Below, in pieces: positions 1-8,114 of a stretch of DNA of 28,890 nt. Numbering within the stretch: the first letter of the stretch is position 1; the number at the start of each line of letters is the position of its first letter. A program made the position numbers and the translations under genes. The notes beneath the pieces are model-generated. The model saw only the letters and a program-made list of their open reading frames with translations. It ran no database searches and was not told the DNA's origin. Source of the stretch: CAZMGT01 sp964565895 (GTDB lineage: Bacteria > Armatimonadota > Zipacnadia > UBA1398 > CAZMGT01); assembly GCA_964565895.1 (NCBI GenBank), contig CAZMGT010000049.1, positions 1 to 28,890 on the forward strand, given 5' to 3'.

Positions 1-247
1 GCGGCGCAAGGCACCGGCGAGCTTTCTTGGCCGTGGGCGGCTCAGCGAACCCCCCCGCAGGAGGAGCCTATCAAAATGAACCCGTGCTCCGGCGTCCTCG
101 CCGTACGTTCTCCGCAAGCGACAGCGAGTCCCGGAAAGTGCACCTACGTGTCCGGCTCTGATGACCGCGCGGCGGGGGCGCTTCAGGCTCCCTCCCTAAC
201 CGGGTCTCTCACCACCTCCCCGCCAGCCACCGCGGGCCAGGCCGCCG
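1..247. repeat. Direct repeat copy A, noncoding
   Basis: This stretch is repeated almost base for base at 539-784, with one missing C in a C-run and scattered substitutions. The window edge cuts the left end, so the true unit may be longer. Both copies hold an SD-like AGGAGG about ten bases before an ATG (76 here, 613 in copy B). The frames behind them are not conserved: the ORF is 81 codons here and 21 codons in copy B. That argues against a protein-coding role. The 3' end is the best conserved part and recurs at 1510-1573. Function unknown. Confidence 0.85.
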
Positions 248-538
248 CAGTTGTGCACAGTCCGGCAGACGCTGCTGTAATTCTATTTTCCGGGCGTCCC
301 ACGGGGGCTGGCAAAGATTGAAAAGGCTTCCACCCTCGCCGTTTCTCGCGGGCTTCCGCCAGGCACGGCGACTCGCAACGGGGACCAGATCAGGCGCACG
401 GCTACTGACTGCGGCCCGCGTCACCGGCGCCAAGACCATTCCATCGCTAATAGGACCTCCCTTCGACCGCAGCGGCGGGGCACGGGGTCGCGGGCGGGGG
501 TGTGGCGCGGATTGGTCAGGGCGGGCAGCGCATCGCCT

Positions 539-784
539 GCGGCGCAAGGCACCGGCGAGCTTTCTTGGCCGTGGGCGGCTCAGCGAACCCCCCGCAGGAG
601 GAACCTATCAAAATGAACCCGTGCTCCGGCGTCCTCGCCGTACGTTCTCCGCGAGCGACAGGGAGTTCCGGAACGTGACCGCGCGGGTCCGGCTCTGATG
701 ACCGCGCGGCGGGGGCGCTTCAGGCTCCCTCCCTAACCGGGTCCCTCACCACCTCCCCGCCAGCCACCGCGGGCCAGGCCGCCG
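539..784. repeat. Direct repeat copy B, noncoding
   Basis: Second copy of the unit at 1-247, offset 538 bases and then 537 after a one-base deletion. Substitutions are spread evenly and do not favour third codon positions of any single frame, and the ATG at 613 reaches a TGA at 676-678. The last 60 bases, containing GCCAGCCACCGCGGGCC, are the most conserved. Sequence after the copies at 247, 784 and 1573 is only weakly alike. Confidence 0.85.
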
Positions 785-1437
785 TCGCGGACATGGCGCA
801 TGAGCAAGTGTGCTTCTTCTCCCCGACGCTGTGCGGCAGCGTCCGAAGCTTAAAACGGTGGGGGCTTTGGTCCCTGTCCAGCCCCTCCGGCGCGCATGGC
901 CATTCACTCCTCGCCAGCCATCACAGCCCACGTCGCCACTCGTGCCCGCAGCCGCCTAGGGGGATTTCGGTCGACGGAGTACCTATCACATGTCCTGCAC
1001 ACGAGAGGGCAAACCCAGCCGCAGGCGGCCAAGCGGCGCCGAGAGGCGCCAGCCGGCAAGGCAAGCGCCCGCCCCGCGCTTGCTGCCTACCGCCCGCTGC
1101 TGACGCAGAACAGAACGCTGCGCGAGCTTCGCGTTACCCAACGGGCTTCAGCGTCTCCTCTCCGCAGATAGGAGCCGCGCAATGGGCAAGCGCAGGACAC
1201 AGGCGCCCGGTCCGCGCGATTCACTGGACCGCCCGGGTGCTGCTTCCGCTCCGCGCGGTGGGGAAACACAACCGCCGAGGCGCAGGTTGCGGACAGGCCG
1301 CACGGAGCGGCGTCGGCCGGCGCCCTCTCCTAGAAGGCTCCCTCCGCGCCAATACAACTCGGCGAACCGCAATAAGCAGTAGCCACACAAGCCGGTAGGA
1401 TTCGCGCTGTATTCTTATGCAAGCAGCCGCTGGCAAA

Positions 1438-1470
1438 CGGCTTCCGCAGGAAGCCGTGGCCGCTGCGGCC
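1438..1470. other. Two back-to-back hairpins
   Basis: CGGCTTCC-GCA-GGAAGCCG (1438-1456) is a perfect 8-bp stem. It is followed after one base by GGCCG-CTG-CGGCC (1458-1470), a perfect 5-bp stem. No T-run follows on either strand, so this is not a standard terminator. It lies just upstream of the third repeat copy. It may be part of a structured noncoding element. Confidence 0.5.
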
Positions 1471-1509
1471 GTGCAGGGGGATCAGCAATGCTCACGCGCC
1501 CCCTAGGTC

Positions 1510-1573
1510 GGTCCTCCCTCCCTGACCGAGTCGCTCACCACTTCCCCGCCAGCCACCGCGGGCCAGGCCGCCG
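1510..1573. repeat. Partial third repeat copy
   Basis: A 64-base segment matches the 3' end of copies A and B, including GCCAGCCACCGCGGGCC followed by AGGCCGCCG, with a few substitutions upstream. A weaker trace of the repeat's middle (GGAGTACCTATCA then ATG) lies near 975-992. The pattern suggests an older family of tandem or interspersed copies that has been degrading. Confidence 0.75.
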
Positions 1574-2007
1574 TCATGCCCATCACACGCAACTAGCTGC
1601 AATTCTTTTGCTCACCGCTCCGTTCCAGCATCTGGACCTTGCAACGGTGTGCTCTTCGGGCTCTTTGTCCCACTTCAAGCCCCGCGCCGCTGGAGGCGCT
1701 TCAGCGGTGCTTCTCGACAGGCAAGCGGTACCGGCGCAGGCGGGCGCGAGGCCCAGCGCCACGCCTGGCGTGCGTTCCCGCGGGCGCAGCGTGTGGGGCG
1801 CTCGCTCATCGCGGGAGCGGAGGCACCACCCCCACCGGAAAGGTGGCGCCAGGGCGCGCGAACGTGAAGCAGAGCGCACAGGCTGCGCGCTGAGGGGCAC
1901 GTGCGCTGCAACACTATGGCGGCAATGATCGGCTCGCCCGCCGCAAGCTCGGGGACGGAGACCGCTCTCGGCCTCTCTCCTCGGCGCCCAGTCGTGCCAT
2001 CGGTTGG

Positions 2008-2880
2008 TCAGCCGCTGCGCAGCGAGGCGAGGATCTCCTTGATGCGGTCGAGGCACTGGCGCGAGGCCTGCTCCGCGTTTTCCGAATATGCCGCGCCGCC
2101 CGGGCGGTCCACTTGCTCCTTGGTCAGGGCTTTGGGCCGCCAGTGCGTCTCCAGCGAGGCGTAGCCCTCGTAGCCGTCGTCAATCAGCGCCTGGAACTGG
2201 CCCGGGTAATCGATCAGCCCGTCGCCGATGCGCAGGCAGGTGAGCTCGCCGTTCTCCCCGGGGCCGGCGTCCTTGATGTGCACGTGGACGATGTCGTTTT
2301 TAATGTGGCTGTAGCCATCGGGATAGGGCGTCTCGCCGTTTTCGGCAAACAGCTCGTTGCACGGGTCCCAAATGGCGCGCACGTGCTCGGAGCCCAGGGC
2401 GTCGATAAACCGCTTAACCTCGTGCGCCGCGCCGAGGTAGGTCGAGGCCTCGTTTTCAATGCCCAAAATCGCTCCCTCGGAGGCGAGGATGTTCACGGGC
2501 TCCTTGTAGGCCTCGAGGATCTGCTGAAACACCTCGTCGGTCAGCGGGCCTTTTTTCCAGAACGTAAACCCGCGCACGATATTCGTCCCGAGCTGCTGGC
2601 CCATCCAGATGCAGCGGCGGAGGATGCGCAAATGCTCCTCATACTCCGCCTCGTTGCCCAGGTCGCACTTGAAAAACGGCGAGGCGATGCAGCAGGTGGC
2701 CAGCCCCGCTTCGCCGAGCATGTCCTTTATCCGCGCCACATCGTCGTCGGACAGCTCCTGGGGCGGCTTGTCCCACACGCTGCGGATCTCCACGCCATCC
2801 AGCTCGTACTCTTTGCACACGGCGATGGCCGTGGCCAGGTCCTGGGAGATTTCGTCGGTAAAGCAAGCGAGCTTAAACAT
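2008..2880 (-). CDS. Sugar phosphate isomerase/epimerase family protein (xylose isomerase-like TIM barrel)
   Basis: A 290-residue protein of the AP endonuclease 2/xylose isomerase-like TIM-barrel family, which interconverts keto and aldo sugars or epimerises them using a divalent metal. Candidate metal ligands sit where the family has them: E142 (IENEAS), D172 (WDPCN), H199/H201 (VHVHIKDA) and E244 (SLETHW). There is no signal peptide, so it is cytoplasmic. The ATG at 2880 follows AGGAGG by about 11 bases. It lies 36 bases downstream of the phosphate acyltransferase gene and is probably cotranscribed with it. Relatives often accompany Gfo/Idh and ThuA proteins, both encoded 11 kb away here. 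The family is clear; the substrate cannot be told from sequence. Confidence 0.9.
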   Translation of the reverse strand: MFKLACFTDEISQDLATAIAVCKEYELDGVEIRSVWDKPPQELSDDDVARIKDMLGEAGLATCCIASPFFKCDLGNEAEYEEHLRILRRCIWMGQQLGTNIVRGFTFWKKGPLTDEVFQQILEAYKEPVNILASEGAILGIENEASTYLGAAHEVKRFIDALGSEHVRAIWDPCNELFAENGETPYPDGYSHIKNDIVHVHIKDAGPGENGELTCLRIGDGLIDYPGQFQALIDDGYEGYASLETHWRPKALTKEQVDRPGGAAYSENAEQASRQCLDRIKEILASLRSG

Positions 2881-2916
2881 TCGCGGTCACGTCCCTCCTG
2901 GGCCGCAATTGCGGCG

Positions 2917-3858
2917 CTAGTAGTGCACCTCGCCGAACTTAAACCGGCCGGTGCGCTCCATGTTCGCCATGAGCACCGCGGTGGCGATGGAGTAGAGCTT
3001 GGACTTGGGCGAGTCCGCACGCGAGGTGAGCACGATGGGCGCCGCGGCACCCACGACGACGCCGGCGACGTTTCCCCCGGCGAGGAACGAGTGCGACTTG
3101 GCGAGGATGTTCCCCGCCTCGATGTCCGGGACAAGCAGGATGTCCGCGCGCCCGGCGACAGGGCCGCCGATGCCCTTGTGCCGCGCCGCTTCCTCGGAAA
3201 CGGCGTTGTCTAGGGCAAACGGGCCGTCGACGATGCCGTGGCTAAACTGCCCGCGCAAGCCCATAGTGGCCAGGGCCGCGGCGTCGAGCGTGGCCTGCAT
3301 TTTCGGGTTAAGCACCTCCACCGCGGCGAGCACGCCCACCCGCGGCTGCTCAATGCCAAACATTTGCGCCAAGTAAACGGCGTTTAGGATTATCGCGGCC
3401 TTTTGCCTGAGGTCCGGCGCAATGTTAAACGCGCCATCGGTAACAAACAAAAACCGCCGCTTTTCGCGCAGCTCTAGGATAAACACGTGGCTCATGATGT
3501 GCGGCGTGCGCAGCCCCTGCTCGCGGTTGAGCACGGCGCGGAGGAAGTCGTCGGTGTGAATGTGGCCCTTCATTAAAATATCCGCATTGCCCGTGGACAC
3601 GCGGCGCACGGCGGCGTTGGCGGCGTCGATTTCGTTCGGGGCGTCGACGATCTCCACCGAGTTAGGGTCCAGCCCCACACGCTCGCACGTGGCCTCGATC
3701 GCCGCGGCGTTGCCGAACAGCGAGGCGTGCGCGATGTCCTCGGCGATCGCCGCCTTGACGGCCTCGAGGACGGTGTGGTCCTCGGCCACAGCCACGGCAA
3801 TGCGCCGCCGGGGCTCGTGCTGGCAGGCGGCAACGACCTCGTCGAAACAGGTAAACAT
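2917..3858 (-). CDS. Phosphate butyryltransferase-like / phosphate acyltransferase
   Basis: A 313-residue member of the phosphate acetyl/butyryltransferase family. These enzymes exchange CoA for phosphate on a short acyl group, giving acyl phosphate that a kinase can turn into ATP. The C-terminal signature TSRADSPKSKLYSIATA (from residue 278) and the overall length fit the Ptb branch. The open frame extends far upstream, but that part is antisense to the DUF1844 gene. I place the start at ATG 3858, which begins MFTCFDEVV. No butyrate kinase is visible nearby, so its acyl substrate (acetyl, propionyl, butyryl or branched) is open. It is the first gene of a two-gene unit with the isomerase. Confidence 0.88.
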   Translation of the reverse strand: MFTCFDEVVAACQHEPRRRIAVAVAEDHTVLEAVKAAIAEDIAHASLFGNAAAIEATCERVGLDPNSVEIVDAPNEIDAANAAVRRVSTGNADILMKGHIHTDDFLRAVLNREQGLRTPHIMSHVFILELREKRRFLFVTDGAFNIAPDLRQKAAIILNAVYLAQMFGIEQPRVGVLAAVEVLNPKMQATLDAAALATMGLRGQFSHGIVDGPFALDNAVSEEAARHKGIGGPVAGRADILLVPDIEAGNILAKSHSFLAGGNVAGVVVGAAAPIVLTSRADSPKSKLYSIATAVLMANMERTGRFKFGEVHY

Positions 3859-3940
3859 ATGCCACGCCCCTTGCCCCCGGATCTGCCCCGCGTATTCGTG
3901 CTCGCGCAGGCGATTACCTGCAGCGCGCGCAGGGGGAAGA

Positions 3941-3970
3941 TTGACCGGCGCGCGGGGCGTTGGGTACAAT
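3941..3970 (+). promoter_or_regulatory. Sigma70-type promoter for the DUF1844-dehydrogenase-selenoprotein genes
   Basis: TTGACC (3941-3946) and TACAAT (3965-3970) are separated by 18 bases, each one mismatch from consensus. Transcription would begin near 3977, giving a leader of about 30 bases before the GTG at 4009. It sits in the 150-base gap between divergent genes, which fits a real promoter. Confidence 0.65.
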
Positions 3971-4008
3971 CGCCGCAAAACGGCGCTTTGCCTGGGGAGG
4001 GATGGACG

Positions 4009-4698
4009 GTGGCACAGAAGAGGTCGAAGAAGCCGAAAGACTCGCCCTCCAGCAAGGCGGAGCGGGAAAAGAAGGCGGCAAAGCCCGCTGAGGAAGAGAT
4101 AGAGATTATCGACCGCCGAACCTCGACTCGGCTGGCCCAGCAGCGCGCGGAGCGCGAGCGCGCCGAAGCCGAGGGTGGGGCCGCTGCACAGGAGCGTGAG
4201 GCGCCTGCGGGCGCCCCGCCTGAAGCACAAGCCGCGCCCGCCGGCGAGGAGCCGGCGGAGAAGGAGCGCGGCGAGGCCGCTGAACAGCCCGAGCCGGAGA
4301 CGGGCGCCTCGCCCGAGGGGCAAAGCGAGCGGCCAGCCGAGCAGGCGGCGGAGAAGGAGCCCGAGCCCCCGTTTGGCGCACAAACCGCGGAGGAGCAAGA
4401 GGCTGTTGACGCGGAGACGCTTCGGGCGCTTATCCCCGACGACGTCTACCAGGTGCTGCGCACAAACCTCCAGGTGCTTGCCGGACTGGCGTGGGTTAAG
4501 CTGGGGCTTATCCCCAGCCCGAAGACAAACGAAATTAGCAAGGATTTAACGCAGGCGAAGGCGGCGATCGACGCCGTGGCCAGTATCGTGGACATCCTCC
4601 AGCCGGTGGCCAGCGAAGGGGAGCTGAAAGAGTATAAGAACCTTCTGCAGACGCTGCGGTTGAACTTCGTCCAGCAGCAGTCGGCGCAGGGGCAATGA
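4009..4698 (+). CDS. DUF1844 domain protein
   Basis: A 229-residue cytoplasmic protein. Residues 1 to about 130 are a low-complexity Lys/Glu/Ala/Pro tail, probably disordered. Residues from about 135 match the DUF1844 pattern: a hydrophobic helix with VLAGLAWVKLGLIPSP, then DLTQAKAAIDAVASIVDIL and an LLQTLRLNFV end. The function of this family is unknown. The GTG start is preceded by GGGGAGG with eight bases between. An ATG at 4002 is out of frame and the upstream extension of the frame lacks support. The stop overlaps the next gene's start as ATGA, so the two are translationally coupled. Confidence 0.85.
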   Translation: MAQKRSKKPKDSPSSKAEREKKAAKPAEEEIEIIDRRTSTRLAQQRAERERAEAEGGAAAQEREAPAGAPPEAQAAPAGEEPAEKERGEAAEQPEPETGASPEGQSERPAEQAAEKEPEPPFGAQTAEEQEAVDAETLRALIPDDVYQVLRTNLQVLAGLAWVKLGLIPSPKTNEISKDLTQAKAAIDAVASIVDILQPVASEGELKEYKNLLQTLRLNFVQQQSAQGQ

Positions 4699-5708
4699 AC
4701 GCGGTTGTTTATACCGAAGCGGGCCGGTTTGAGATGCAGGACATTCCTCGGCCATCGCCGCGGCCGGGGGAAGTGCTCGTTAAGGTCGCCGCCTGCGGCA
4801 TTTGCCAGACGGATCTTCACCTTCTGCGCGGTGAGTTTGAGGCGCGCTATCCCCTCGTTCCCGGGCATGAGTTCGCGGGCACCGTGGTTGAGGTGGGCCA
4901 GGGCGTAACGCAGTTTGCCCCGGGCGACCGCGTGGCGGTGGACCCGAACGTGTTCTGCGGCTCGTGCCGCTTCTGCCGGCGGGGGCTGCCCCATTTTTGC
5001 GAAAACCACTGGGCCTATGGCGTGCACGTGCCCGGGGGATTTGCGGAGTACGTGTGCGTGCTTTCCAGGCAGCTTGTGCGCTTGCCGGAGGGGGTCAGTT
5101 TTCGCGCGGGGGCAATGGTCGAGCCCCTGAGCTGCTGCGTGCACGGTGCGGACCTGGCCCAGGTGCGCCAGGGCGATGGCGTCGTTGTCCTGGGCGGGGG
5201 AGCGATCGGGTTGATGCTCGGCCAGCTCGCAAAAAACGCGGGCGCGGCGCAGGTTATCGTGAGCGAACCTGTGGCCGCAAAGCGCGCGCTTGCGCTTGAG
5301 CTAGGGCTCGATGTGGCCGTAGATCCGGGGGCGGAGGATTTGCGCGAGGTTGTTGCCCAGCGCACGGGCGCGGGGGCCGATGTGGTTGTTGAGGCCGCGG
5401 GGCGCGCGGAGACGGCGCGCGAGGCGCTCGCCTTGTGCCGCCCTGGGGGGACGGTGCTTTGGTTTGGCGTGTGCCCGGAGCAGGACGAGGTTGCCGTTAG
5501 GCCCTATGAGGTGTTTCGGCGGGAGATACGCATTCAAGGCGTGTTCATAAACCCGTTTACCGCGACGCGGGCGCGCGACATTATCGCCGCCGGGCGGGTG
5601 CAAGTGGAGCCGCTCGTTAGCCACACGTTTTCCCTGGAGCAGTTCGGCGAAGGGCTGGAGGCGCTTCAGGCGGCGGAGTGCGTTAAGGCGCAGGTGGAGT
5701 TTGCCTAA
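4695..5708 (+). CDS. Zinc-dependent medium-chain alcohol dehydrogenase
   Basis: A 337-residue medium-chain dehydrogenase/reductase of the sorbitol/threonine dehydrogenase type, oxidising a secondary alcohol or polyol with NAD(H). The catalytic zinc site is complete: C37, H58-E59 (PGHEF) and E143. The structural zinc site is complete too: C88, C91, C94 and C102. The Rossmann loop is GGGAIG (167-172). E191 at the end of the second strand favours NAD over NADP. It overlaps the DUF1844 gene by four bases. Substrate not predictable; a sugar alcohol is plausible given the carbohydrate genes around it. Confidence 0.92.
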   Translation: MNAVVYTEAGRFEMQDIPRPSPRPGEVLVKVAACGICQTDLHLLRGEFEARYPLVPGHEFAGTVVEVGQGVTQFAPGDRVAVDPNVFCGSCRFCRRGLPHFCENHWAYGVHVPGGFAEYVCVLSRQLVRLPEGVSFRAGAMVEPLSCCVHGADLAQVRQGDGVVVLGGGAIGLMLGQLAKNAGAAQVIVSEPVAAKRALALELGLDVAVDPGAEDLREVVAQRTGAGADVVVEAAGRAETAREALALCRPGGTVLWFGVCPEQDEVAVRPYEVFRREIRIQGVFINPFTATRARDIIAAGRVQVEPLVSHTFSLEQFGEGLEALQAAECVKAQVEFA

Positions 5709-5788
5709 GGGGGCCGGGAAACCGGGGCGCTGAACAATTGCCTCGGGATTTCGTCGAAGAAGAAAAATTTCTCCGCGGAGGAATGCCC

Positions 5789-7324
5789 ATGCGCGTTTGC
5801 CTGGCAGTTTCGCTGGCGCTTGCGTTTTTGCTTTTTGCCCTGGCCGCGGCGCAGCGGCTTCCCGTTCCCCCGACGTGGGAGGAGCGCTCGCCGGCGCTGG
5901 GCGAGAAGGTTCCCGAGGTAAAAGTCCACGACGAAGAGCTGAACGAGGTTAGCCTAAGCGACCTATATAAGCGCTCGGAGCTGCTGGTCATGCAGTGGGG
6001 CGGGTGTACTTGACCGCCCTGGCGCAATAAGGTCTCCCGTGTGGAGGCCCTGTATCGGGCGTATAAAGACCGCGGCGTAAGCTTCTACTACGTGCTCAGC
6101 CGAGAGCCGCACCCTGGCTTCTTCGGTTTTCAGCAAACGGACTCGCTTGAGAACCGGCGCGACATGGCGCGCCTCGTCCGCGCGGAGCTTTTGTTTGGCC
6201 TCCCCTGGATTATCGACGACATGCAAAACACGCTGCAGCGCACTTTCGGCGGGATGCCGAACATGGAGTTCGTCATCGCGCGCGACGGGACGCTCATTTA
6301 CAAGCGCGCGTGGGCGGACCCGGACGCGCTGAAGCGCCTGCTTGAGGAGCGCGTGGGGCCCTCGGGGATTACCGACGAGCAGTGGCGAGCGCTGGCGAGG
6401 CAACGGCCCGCGGGCGCGGCGCGCGACAGCGATGAGATACCGTTCTCTCAAGTTCCCTGGCCGGAGCTTTTGCCGCTAAACGTGAGCCTCGTGCCCAGCG
6501 AGGGCAAGGAGCCGCCGTTTACGCTGCACGCGGCCTCGCTCCCCCCAGCCCTTGCCTCCGGCGGGCAAAGCAGGCTTTACCTTACCGTGCGCCTGGCCGA
6601 GGGGAGCGAGGCCGAGTTTTACAACGCCCGTCCGCTAGCCATTGCCTTGTCGCAGGCAAACGGGCTAAAGTTCGCCCGGCAGCGCTTGCTCGCGGGCAGG
6701 CGGCGCATGCCCCGCGACTCTTTCCCGCGCACCCTCGCCGTGCTTTGGACGCGCCAGGGCGCGGGAACGCAGATTAGCTTCTCGGCCACGGTCAGCGCAT
6801 GGACGGCAACGGGCAACGGCCAGCCGCGGCAGTGGCAGGCAAAGTTTGCCGTTTCCGGCGACCTCGCGCGCAGCGCGAAGGCGGCCGACGAGGTTCTCCC
6901 AAAGCAGCTTCCGCCGCTGGGGCGCATGGCGCAGCTCACATGTCGGGCGAGGGACCAAGCGGGGGCTCCGTTTTCCCTGCGCGCGCGCATCTTTCGCGAC
7001 CCGGAGCACGGGCGCCGGGCGACGATTTACCTCTGGCTTGCGCTCAACGAGCCGCAGCGGTTGCATTGGAACAACGCCGCGGGGCCGCAGGAGGTAGCCC
7101 TCGCCTCTCCCTTTGGGCTTAGCGTGGACAAAGAGCTGCTGCGCGCGAGCAGGCGGCTGAGCGAGGAGGACGCCGAGGAGCGCATTTTAAAGCTGGACTG
7201 CTCGCTTGAGCCTGGCGCGGGCCAGCTCTTGCTTGAGGCCACGGTAAGCGCTTGGCTGTGCGACGCGGCGCAGGGCTGGTGCCGGCGGTTCTCCACAACG
7301 TTTGCCATCAGCGGCGAACTTTAG
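5789..7324 (+). CDS. Secreted deiodinase-like selenoprotein (in-frame TGA = Sec75) with two C-terminal repeat domains
   Basis: A continuous 512-codon frame is broken only by TGA at 6011-6013. Read as selenocysteine, it gives 511 residues. Residues 1-21 are a signal peptide. Residues about 36-190 are a thioredoxin-like domain with GGCTUPPW at 71-78, the active-site motif of iodothyronine deiodinases (SCTUPPF). E106-x-H108 and DDMQN (143-147) followed by GTLIYK also match that family. A SECIS-like hairpin lies just after the TGA. Residues about 230-358 and 390-511 are two related domains ending in ATVSAW and FAxSGxL. Only the second keeps a Cys pair (C491, C498), as in DsbD-alpha-like domains. 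GGAGG lies seven bases before ATG 5789; an ATG at 5783 is too close to it. Role inferred: extracytoplasmic redox or dehalogenation. A split pseudogene is the alternative. Confidence 0.85.
6027..6053 (+). promoter_or_regulatory. Bacterial SECIS-like hairpin
   Basis: GGTCTCC (6031-6037), loop CGTGT and GGAGGCC (6043-6049) form a 7-bp stem with one G-T pair. After one mismatch, three more pairs extend it (6027-6029 with 6051-6053). The loop begins 24 bases after the TGA and has G in its second position. Both features fit known bacterial SECIS elements, in which SelB binds a hairpin inside the coding region shortly after the Sec codon. Confidence 0.75.
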
Positions 7325-7477
7325 CGCGCAAGCACGCGATGCGCGAGGGGGCATGGGTCCGCCTTGTATGCCCCACGCCGCAGAGGAGCTGCGGAATTTG
7401 CGCGCTGCGGTGCAGGGACACGCGCGGCGGGAGTGGAATTACAGTGAGGCCATAGCCAAGGTTGGGAGGGGATGATT

Positions 7478-7864
7478 ATGCCGCGTGGATCGCAGCTTAC
7501 GGTGTGCCTGGAGAACAAGCCAGGTCAGCTCGCCAAGCTCGGGGCGGCGTTGCGCAGGGCGAAGCTTAATATCCTCGCGATCTCCGTTGTAGACAACAGC
7601 GACACTGCGCTTGTGCGCGTGGTTGCCGACAACAGCGCCAAGGCCGCGCAAGCGCTGAAGCGCGCGGGGATGAAGCCCACACGCCAGGCGGTGCTCGTGC
7701 TTAGCCTGCCTAACGAGCCCGGGGCGCTGGGCGAGGCCTCCGCGAAGCTCGCCGAAGCTGGCGTGAACATTAACTACGTTTACGGGAGTGTAGAAAAGGG
7801 CGGCGCACAGGGGACGATTGTTTTCGGCGTAGACGACTTGGATAAGGCAGTGAAGGCCACGTAG
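7478..7864 (+). CDS. Tandem ACT-domain protein
   Basis: A 128-residue cytoplasmic protein of two ACT domains, about 8-65 and 72-125. Both contain the family's ligand-site turn after the first strand: NKPGQLAKLG and NEPGALGEAS. ACT domains bind amino acids or other small molecules and regulate enzymes or transcription. Stand-alone pairs like this are common and mostly uncharacterised. GGGAGGG stands seven bases before ATG 7478. An upstream ATG at 7472 is too close to that site. It may be cotranscribed with the selenoprotein gene 150 bases upstream, but no shared function is evident. Confidence 0.88.
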   Translation: MPRGSQLTVCLENKPGQLAKLGAALRRAKLNILAISVVDNSDTALVRVVADNSAKAAQALKRAGMKPTRQAVLVLSLPNEPGALGEASAKLAEAGVNINYVYGSVEKGGAQGTIVFGVDDLDKAVKAT

Positions 7865-7878
7865 CCCTGACGCCGCGT

Positions 7879-7908
7879 GGGAAAATAGGCTCCACTGTGG
7901 CCTTTCCC
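7879..7908. other. Stem-loop after the ACT gene
   Basis: GGGAAA (7879-7884) pairs with TTTCCC (7903-7908) and, after a three-base bulge, GGC pairs with GCC. No T-run follows, so it may stabilise the mRNA end or act as a weak terminator. The rest of the gap to 8114 shows no gene. Confidence 0.35.
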
Positions 7909-8114
7909 GGACGGGGGAGGGCCGCACAGATAATGGTCCATAGCTGAGCCCCGGCGAGAGGCAATGCGCTGTGCCTTGCACGGCGTGTTTGCCGTTTGTC
8001 CGAGCGCGGCAGCCTGCAAAGGCGCACTGCTTTGGCGCAGCGCGCGGCAGGTGTTGTGCGGCCCGCGCAGAAGATGTGCTTTGGCGAAAAAAAGCGTAAG
8101 AAGGAGCTAAGACG

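Larger units (their letters stand above)
1..2007. other. 2-kb stretch without a convincing gene
   Basis: Many open frames run through this stretch on both strands, as expected at this GC content. None has a recognisable domain, a supported start and protein-like composition together. What can be supported are the three repeat copies and the twin hairpins. The right edge is the 3' end of the isomerase gene read from the other strand. It could hold noncoding RNA, decayed coding sequence or a recombination-prone spacer. Confidence 0.6.

Noticed and set aside
76..321. 81-codon frame with an SD-like site
   Set aside because: The second repeat copy keeps the ATG but not the frame, so there is no sign of selection on a protein.
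2113..3213. 366-codon plus-strand frame
   Set aside because: Antisense to the isomerase and acyltransferase genes; composition is that of a shadow frame.
3859..4398. N-terminal extension of the phosphate acyltransferase frame
   Set aside because: It is Leu/Arg-rich antisense sequence of the DUF1844 gene, and the family starts at the MFTCFDEVV region.
6011..6013. Reading the selenoprotein gene as two genes or a pseudogene
   Set aside because: Both sides stay in one frame with family motifs conserved throughout, the second half lacks an SD site and signal peptide, and the TGA coincides with the Sec site of the deiodinase motif.
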